DNA from: an uncultured Prevotella sp. | GTDB lineage: Bacteria > Bacteroidota > Bacteroidia > Bacteroidales > Bacteroidaceae | Assembly (NCBI GenBank): GCA_902495455.1 | Contig: CABUXJ010000002.1 | Span: 62,001 to 126,000, forward strand | Reading direction: 5' to 3' | Length of the DNA: 64,000 nt | Part shown: piece after piece, positions 58,788 to 64,000 of the stretch | How the letters are laid out: every line of letters begins with the position of its first letter | Numbering within the stretch: position 1 is the stretch's first letter | Notes under the pieces: model-generated | Told to the model about the DNA's origin: nothing | What the model saw: the letters and a program-made list of their open reading frames with translations, nothing else | The model's database searches: none | Program-made: the position numbers and the translations under genes

Positions 58788-59384
58788 ATGAGTCTTCCGG
58801 TACATATCGATGAATATCAGCGCTATATAGTCCTTAATGACGATGAGTTGCGGGAGCAGCACATCAATCCGGCCATACTTGAGCGGTTGCATAGATTGCG
58901 TGGCGTATATTCCTATTGGCTTCAGTTCCCTGACAAGTTCGATAAAGACATTGTGCAGTTTGACATGGCCATGTTCCGCGTCAACCGTGCTCAGGCATAC
59001 GATGATGTGCGTCTCGTGCAGATACTCCTTGGCAACATGCAGCAGGCCAACAGAGACTTTATGCGGTGGAAGATAAATCAGGATTTGGAGCAGGACCTCA
59101 AGGCTGCGCGCCGTGCCGGAGAGCACAAGGCCGTAGCTGCCATCGAGAAGGCCCGTATCCTCAACAACCGTACGGACAAAGAGGATGAACCGGAGCGGGA
59201 GTTTGACAAGATAGTGCCGCAGAACTTTGAACCGACCGATGACCCGACGGTTCTTGGCATTGAGCGTATTCCGGACCTGCGCGGCCGTATTCGCAAGCTC
59301 AACAAGAAATACATGTCTGATAACATTGAATTTGCAGATTTTCAGGAGGTAGAGACCGATGCCGGAGATACAGCAGACGAATAG
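58788..59384 (+). CDS. candidate terminase small subunit
   Basis: 198 residues directly before the large terminase, overlapping it by 26 bp. Helical, with charged C-terminal region (EHKAVAAIEKARILNNRTDKEDEPEREFDKIVPQ). No HTH is obvious by eye; the call is by position. The small subunit would recognise the packaging site. Confidence 0.45.
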   Translation: MSLPVHIDEYQRYIVLNDDELREQHINPAILERLHRLRGVYSYWLQFPDKFDKDIVQFDMAMFRVNRAQAYDDVRLVQILLGNMQQANRDFMRWKINQDLEQDLKAARRAGEHKAVAAIEKARILNNRTDKEDEPEREFDKIVPQNFEPTDDPTVLGIERIPDLRGRIRKLNKKYMSDNIEFADFQEVETDAGDTADE

Positions 59385-60990
59385 ACAGTTTTTCAACGAC
59401 GGCCAATATTACATGTTGGCCATGATGCCGCGTGATCTTGTGGCTGTCTGTGGCCGTGGCTTTGGTAAGGGTGCCGTACAGGCCAAGCGCATACAGACAG
59501 CATTTCAGGGCATGCCCGGCTCTATGGGTGGGTTTGTCGCGCCATCTGTCAAGCGCTGTCTGACCAATATACTGCCTTCCATGCTGATACATCTTGAACG
59601 GTGGGGATTCAAGCGTGACATCCATTATGTCGTCGGCAAGAAACCGTGGCGGGCGCTTCATTGGAAGTCTCCTCTTTTCGTTCCGGCGAATTGGGAGAAC
59701 ACAATCTCCTTCTATAACGGTTCAGTCTGCAATATTATCAGTCAGGACCGTACAGGAACATCCAACTCCATGTCGCTCGACTATCTCATCATCGACGAGG
59801 CGAAATTCATTGACTTCGAGCGGCTTAAAGACGAGACATTTCAGGCCAACCGTGGCAATCAGATGTATTTCGGCAAGCACTTCATGCATCACGGCATGAC
59901 TATCACTTCGGATATGCCCATAACCAAACAGGGCTCGTGGTTCCTGAAGTATAAGGATGATATGGATCCTGAGCTGGTGGAGGTTATGGAGGGATTGATA
60001 TTTCAGATCTGGCAGGTACGTCGCCGTATGGTCAAATGTCCTGAGCGTACGCCATACTATGAGCGCCAGCTGCAGCAGCTTAACGCACAGCTCAATGCCT
60101 TCCGCAGTAAGTGCCTGTTGTACAAGGAGTATACGAGCATCGAAAATCTTGCTCTTCTCGGTGAGGATTTTATCCGGCGCATGAAGCGTGAGCTGCCGCC
60201 GCTTACATTTGCCACATCTATAATGTGCCGGCGTATCGGTATATCGGCCGATGGCTTTTATGGTGGCATGCGTGAGGATGTCAATCTCTATACAGCTCCG
60301 GATATGTCGGTACTCAACCTTCAGAACTTCGATTCCGGAAAGCTCAAGACCGAAGACTGCCGGATGGATGGAGACCTTGACAAGAATTTACCGCTGATAA
60401 TTGCTTTTGACGCAAACGCCAATATCAACTGGCTCGTCGTCGGACAGGTCGGTAGAGACGGCCGGCTTCGTGTCATCAAGTCTTTCTTTGTCAAATACGA
60501 GCGTAAAATCCCGGAGCTACTCGATGATTTCCTCGCTTATTATGCTTACCATAAGCGTCATCAGGTCATCTTCTACTATGATGCTACGTTTGTCGGCAAC
60601 AACTACGCTTTGCATAACAATGATTTTCATTCCGAGATTGAAAAGAAGTTGCGGCGGGCCCAGTGGTCTGTCAGAGCTGTATATATTGGCCAGCCGATGA
60701 AGCATATTGATAAGAATGCGTTGATAAACCGTATGTTTCGTGGCCGTGCCAATCATCAGGTGCTTATCAACCGCGACAATAATCCCGATCTGCTCATCTC
60801 CATACAGTCTGCCGGAATTTACAATGGGCAGAAAGATAAGAGAGGCGAGAAACTGGTGGAGACAGAGGAAGACAAGCTGGAGAGCCGTACCGACGGTTCC
60901 GATGCTTTTGATACCCTCTGTATAGGGGTTGAGCGTTTCCCGGTTGTGCAGACTGTGGCCGGCATGGCCAACAGCTATCCCGGCAAATAG
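59359..60990 (+). CDS. terL: terminase large subunit
   Basis: 543 residues with both terminase domains: ATPase with atypical Walker A GRGFGKG (32-38) and Walker B LIIDEAKF (Asp146, Glu147), and an RNase H-like nuclease with acidic residues Asp351 (IIAFDANANINW), Asp408 (FYYDATF) and Asp515 (DGSDAFD). It cuts and pumps DNA into proheads. Normally the next genes are portal and head-completion proteins; none follow here. Confidence 0.93.
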   Translation: MPEIQQTNRQFFNDGQYYMLAMMPRDLVAVCGRGFGKGAVQAKRIQTAFQGMPGSMGGFVAPSVKRCLTNILPSMLIHLERWGFKRDIHYVVGKKPWRALHWKSPLFVPANWENTISFYNGSVCNIISQDRTGTSNSMSLDYLIIDEAKFIDFERLKDETFQANRGNQMYFGKHFMHHGMTITSDMPITKQGSWFLKYKDDMDPELVEVMEGLIFQIWQVRRRMVKCPERTPYYERQLQQLNAQLNAFRSKCLLYKEYTSIENLALLGEDFIRRMKRELPPLTFATSIMCRRIGISADGFYGGMREDVNLYTAPDMSVLNLQNFDSGKLKTEDCRMDGDLDKNLPLIIAFDANANINWLVVGQVGRDGRLRVIKSFFVKYERKIPELLDDFLAYYAYHKRHQVIFYYDATFVGNNYALHNNDFHSEIEKKLRRAQWSVRAVYIGQPMKHIDKNALINRMFRGRANHQVLINRDNNPDLLISIQSAGIYNGQKDKRGEKLVETEEDKLESRTDGSDAFDTLCIGVERFPVVQTVAGMANSYPGK

Positions 60991-61139
60991 CCCCAGCCCT
61001 AAGGGAGAGGCGGTCGCCCTGCGGATTGTTTGACTCCTCCAAGGAGCATTGTTTTTTGTTCCGTACTTCTGTCGCTCGTATAAGTCAATTTCTGATGCAA
61101 AGTTAGCCGGGCCTATACAGACGCCAATGAACCTTGCAC

Positions 61140-61205
61140 AAAAATATGCAAACGGTTGTTAATGCCTGGGAGTTCTCCCACATTAACAACCGTTTGCATA
61201 TTTTT
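61140..61205. terminator. 25-bp perfect hairpin at the end of the island
   Basis: 61140-61164 (AAAAATATGCAAACGGTTGTTAATG) is the reverse complement of 61181-61205, with a nested inner stem 167-171/176-180; it ends TTTTTCT. It closes the terminase transcript and marks the right end of the phage-like genes. The 60991-61370 gap has no other gene apart from a possible 26-codon ORF at 61281-61361. Confidence 0.85.
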
Positions 61206-61370
61206 CTACACGAACCCTTGTCTTTCTGTCTTCTGCCCTGCTGTTGTTCGCATCGGAAATCAACTCATCGAACGACGGATGTACGGGAGAAATAAAAAAA
61301 ACTCCTTGGATGAAGAATTTTGGAAATCAATCTTTCTCACTTCGGAAACCGGGAAAAACTGACAGAAGAT

Positions 61371-62018
61371 ATGAAGACAAAGCACTTTTATGATTATTTG
61401 CCGCAAAGATATGCTGACACAAATCCGGGCATAGGACAGGTTCGCAACTTTATCTATAAGTTCAAAGACGGTGATAAGATGGCGGCCAAGTATGCGGCCA
61501 AGTTGGTGGCAACACTTTTATGGCGGTGGTATTCCCACAAATGTAGTGATTATGTCATAGCCTGTACTCCATGCAGCAGCATGTTGGAATACCGCAAGCG
61601 TTTCAGCTATTTTTCCGCGGTAGTGGCAGATAGGTGTATGCAGGAAAATGCAATGTCACATGTACATATCTATGGCAAACGTGATGCGTTACATCGCAGC
61701 AGTGGTCATGTCGTGCGTGATGCTGATGGATATTGCGTGACGTTGGATGAGGATTTTTTCCGCGGTCGCAAGGTAATCATTTTTGATGACCTTATAACTA
61801 CAGGTGTAACCGCTGATAACTTCGCCGAACAGCTGAAAGCAGTGGGCGCGGATGTTCGGGGCGGCCTGTTCCTTGCCCAGACGGTTAAGGGCATTGTTAA
61901 GGATACATATTTGGGGCAGTTCGCTGAACATACCATGCAGCTCATAAAATTGATGGATAGTATAAAAACAAACGATTGTCGTACCGCAGTGTCCGCTATA
62001 TGTGCGGCACACAAATAA
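61371..62018 (+). CDS. phosphoribosyltransferase-like protein
   Basis: 215 residues from the second ATG. The PRPP-binding loop VIIFDDLITTGVTADNFAEQL is at about 135-156, and CTPCSSMLEYRKRFSYFSAVV (about 66-85) resembles ComF-type proteins. Lies in a two-gene unit with radC. Could salvage a nucleotide or act in DNA uptake or repair; the substrate is not identifiable. Confidence 0.8.
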   Translation: MKTKHFYDYLPQRYADTNPGIGQVRNFIYKFKDGDKMAAKYAAKLVATLLWRWYSHKCSDYVIACTPCSSMLEYRKRFSYFSAVVADRCMQENAMSHVHIYGKRDALHRSSGHVVRDADGYCVTLDEDFFRGRKVIIFDDLITTGVTADNFAEQLKAVGADVRGGLFLAQTVKGIVKDTYLGQFAEHTMQLIKLMDSIKTNDCRTAVSAICAAHK

Positions 62019-62035
62019 ATTAGGAGGATATAATA

Positions 62036-62722
62036 ATGAATAATTATCGTTTTGACGAATTGCTAAAAGAAGAAATGCCAATGTATAAGGCGGTCAATAA
62101 TGGAATGGAAACCCTTACAAACATTGAATTGTTAAGCCTTGTAATAGGACAGGGAACAGACCAAAATCAGAGTATTACACAGGCACGGAAATTACTTGCA
62201 ATCTCTGACGGCCGGCTGCGCAATCTCGCGGAGAAGAGGCTTGAAGAACTTGAAGTCGTACAGGGTGTGAAAGACTGTAAGGCAATGGCATTGCAGGCAG
62301 CGATGGAACTCGGCAAGCGTTATTTTATGGAAGAACCGTCGCAGATGCCGGAACTATGCAGTGCAGATGCAATATATCGCTATATGCGACCGCATATTAT
62401 TTCACTGCGTGTAGAGGAGGCACATGTCTTGTTTATGCGGCAAAATCTAAGTCTTATAAAACACGAGAGGGTAAGCAGTGGAGGACTGACAGAAACGGCC
62501 GTCGATGTGCGGGTGGTAATCCGTGAGGCAATATTATGTGGGGCCACTACGATAGCGTTATGTCATAACCATCCCAGTGGTAACAGGCGGCCAAGTATTA
62601 ATGATGACAGGTTGACTAAGGTTCTTAAACAAGCGTGTGATACAATGAGAATACATTTTGTAGACCATGTCATTGTCACGGCAGATGGCTTTTATAGTTA
62701 TCAGGATGAAGGTAGGATTTAG
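62036..62722 (+). CDS. radC: RadC/JAB-domain protein
   Basis: 228 residues: N-terminal helix-hairpin-helix-like part (LTNIELLSLVIGQGTDQNQSI, then LEVVQGVKDCKAMALQAAMELGKRY) and the JAMM metalloprotease-like core with His177-Asn178-His179-Pro180-Ser and Asp190. RadC proteins are frequent beside mobile elements; their biochemical role remains unsettled. 17 bp after the phosphoribosyltransferase. Confidence 0.9.
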   Translation: MNNYRFDELLKEEMPMYKAVNNGMETLTNIELLSLVIGQGTDQNQSITQARKLLAISDGRLRNLAEKRLEELEVVQGVKDCKAMALQAAMELGKRYFMEEPSQMPELCSADAIYRYMRPHIISLRVEEAHVLFMRQNLSLIKHERVSSGGLTETAVDVRVVIREAILCGATTIALCHNHPSGNRRPSINDDRLTKVLKQACDTMRIHFVDHVIVTADGFYSYQDEGRI

Positions 62723-62794
62723 GCAATTACGAAGTGACCGAGGATGATGTTTGCACAAAACGGCATCCTCGGTTTTACCTGTTTCGTAATTGCC
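62722..62794. terminator. nested hairpin after radC
   Basis: Outer arms 62722-62733/62783-62794 (GGCAATTACGAA) enclose an inner CCGAGGATG stem (62738-62746 with 62764-62772) followed by TTTT. Confidence 0.75.
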
Positions 62795-63143
62795 AAAGGT
62801 TGGAGATATGGAAATATACTTACATATTCCGCTCAAAAAGATAAGGTAATTGCCGTTTCTTACGTAGGGCGGTGGGGGCTGCTAAGGCAGTGATTTGCTG
62901 CGCAAATTTACTGCAAAAGGCTAAATTACTGCGTTTCAGCCTTTTGCGATTTTCGATAGTGGAAAAATTGTGCAAAATGGTCTTATTCTGCCCGTTTTGC
63001 GTTCGGTTTTTGATTGCGAACGTCATTTTTTTAGCGGTTGCAGCCCGAATTGTGGCCGCTTGCCTAAAAATTACCGAAAAAATGATGTTCGTGAAATAGT
63101 CGGAATTGTATGTGTTTGAAAATTCTTATTATTTTACAACTCG

Positions 63144-63201
63144 CCCCGCTTTTCTTCGGGCGGATGACGTTGCACTACCATCCGCCCGAAGAAAAGCGGG
63201 G
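63144..63201. repeat. 22-bp perfect inverted repeat
   Basis: 63144-63165 (CCCCGCTTTTCTTCGGGCGGAT) is the reverse complement of 63180-63201 with a 14-nt loop. It lies in the gene-free stretch 62795-63444, far from any gene end; its role is unclear. Confidence 0.9.
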
Positions 63202-63419
63202 AATAAGGTCGCGCGTCCGATGGCCGTAGAGCGAATTTTGCAAATACACTCAATGGCCATCAGTCGCGCCCATTATTTTGCCTTGGTCCTGCTGACATCT
63301 TATTGCATAGCTGACAGCAGGACATCGGCGGATTGGTGTGGATGTTCAGAGCATTTCTTTTTAATATTAAAAAGTATTAATATTATTACCTTTATTGTGG
63401 TGGATAGTATTATTTTTAT

Positions 63420-63427
63420 TACCTTTG
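63420..63427 (+). promoter_or_regulatory. -7 box of the right-end hicAB
   Basis: TACCTTTG, 17 nt before the hicA start codon. Confidence 0.6.
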
Positions 63428-63444
63428 CACCCAAAAGGATATTT

Positions 63445-63639
63445 ATGAAAAGATATAAAGTAAAGGAGGTGATAAAGCTGTTAGAGGCAGATGGATGGAT
63501 ACTGCTGACGACCAAAGGCGACCATCGGCAGTTCAAACATCCGGATAAGCCAGGGAAAGTGACAGTGAGAGGACATGACAGTGAAGTCTTGAACCAATTT
63601 CTTTTGAACAGTATTTGGAAACAAGCGGGGTGGAAATAA
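63445..63639 (+). CDS. hicA: HicA-like mRNA interferase, intact
   Basis: 64 residues: MKRYKVKEVIKLLEADGWILLTTKGDHRQFKHPDKPGKVTVRGHDSEV ... SIWKQAGWK. The catalytic histidine lies in KGDHRQFKHP. The alpha-beta-beta-beta-alpha double-stranded RNA-binding fold of HicA fits the length. The frame is open further upstream but the promoter lies there, so the start is at 63445. It cleaves mRNA unless bound by HicB. Confidence 0.9.
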   Translation: MKRYKVKEVIKLLEADGWILLTTKGDHRQFKHPDKPGKVTVRGHDSEVLNQFLLNSIWKQAGWK

Positions 63640-63693
63640 CCACTATCCTTTTTCATATATTGAATAAGTTTAATCCTATAGAACCTTAGAGTC

Positions 63694-64000
63694 ATGGAGA
63701 AAATAAAAGTGAATGTTCAGTGGTGTGACAAAAACTTTGGAGCATCATTTGGGGATAATGTTCCCGGAGCAGTAGTCTTTACTGCAGATACGTTTGAAAA
63801 ATTACAAAAGGAGGCGGCTGAAACATTACGTTTCCATATAGATGGTATGCTGGGGGACGGTGACGATGTTCCGCAGTGGCTTGTCGATGGTGATTATGAG
63901 TTTGAGTATTCATACCTTGATGTAGCCACCCTTCTAAAAGCGTGTGAGTCTTATGCCTCGTTGGCTGCTATCAGCCGTGCCTCCGGTATCAATCAGCATC
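63694..64000 (+). CDS. hicB: HicB-like antitoxin, truncated by the window end
   Basis: 102 residues visible: an N-terminal HicB fold (MEKIKVNVQWCDKNFGASFGDNVPGAVVFTADTFEKLQKEAAETLRFHIDGML) and the start of a C-terminal HTH (ESYASLAAISRASGINQH). Paralogous to 37362-37760 and preceded by the same context (AGAGTCATGGA). With hicA it forms a complete toxin-antitoxin pair. Confidence 0.85.
   Translation, partial: MEKIKVNVQWCDKNFGASFGDNVPGAVVFTADTFEKLQKEAAETLRFHIDGMLGDGDDVPQWLVDGDYEFEYSYLDVATLLKACESYASLAAISRASGINQH

Noticed and set aside
60794..61042. 82-residue antisense ORF at the terL end with a TAACTTTG box upstream
   Set aside because: The -7 box at 61098-61105 lacks a -33 partner and the protein has no recognisable features.
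47350..61250. Flanking att direct repeats of the island
   Set aside because: I scanned both ends and found no convincing direct repeat; a tRNA target is also absent at either end.
62820..63026. 68-residue minus-strand frame after radC
   Set aside because: No start signal; reads low-complexity AT/GC mosaic sequence.

Overview
The window comes from a Bacteroidales chromosome, most like Prevotellaceae or a neighbouring family (inference from gene content, no search run). Evidence: repeated Bacteroidales-type promoters (TTTG, 19-21 nt, TAnnTTTG), a SusC/SusD pair, the type IX secretion protein PorT, several secreted proteins with the C-terminal sorting domain typical of that system, and an ExbB-ExbD-ExbD-TonB operon with an attached phosphate-binding-like lipoprotein and TPR protein.

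1-25 kb is mostly housekeeping: a HesA/MoeB/ThiF end, ferredoxin, porT, a two-gene 5'-nucleotidase, rplS, a TPR histidine kinase, an AICAR transformylase, the tonB operon, an aspartate aminotransferase, ribBA, lptG, a coiled-coil lipoprotein, rsmI, tdk, an AI-2E-type permease and two tRNAs. Gaps hold long perfect inverted repeats and at least two dispersed non-coding repeat families.

25.8-36.4 kb is a nutrient-uptake locus: SusC, SusD, a surface zinc metallopeptidase, a DUF4302 lipoprotein and a BACON lipoprotein, followed by a type IX secreted protein. 36.4-38.5 kb is a graveyard of toxin-antitoxin modules: two copies of a hipB-truncated hipA pair (one broken) and a hicAB pair whose hicA has a premature stop. 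An AAA/DUF4143 ATPase and 1.3 kb of repeats follow.

41.3-47.2 kb is one operon that looks like an envelope thiol-disulfide system: a TlpA-like thioredoxin, a beta-barrel protein, an Omp28-like CxxC lipoprotein, a small sorting-domain protein, and a large protein combining CGWC with a sorting domain.

47.4-61.2 kb is a compact phage-like island: a leftward XRE repressor, small early genes, a primase-helicase, an AC-rich iteron region (candidate origin), then a ClpP-type prohead protease fused to a scaffold-like tail, a candidate major capsid protein, other structural or unknown genes, a PLD-like gene, a candidate small terminase and the large terminase. No portal, tail, lysis or integrase gene is recognisable. 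It resembles a capsid-encoding satellite or a remnant. It is followed by a phosphoribosyltransferase, radC and an intact hicA with a partial hicB at the window edge.
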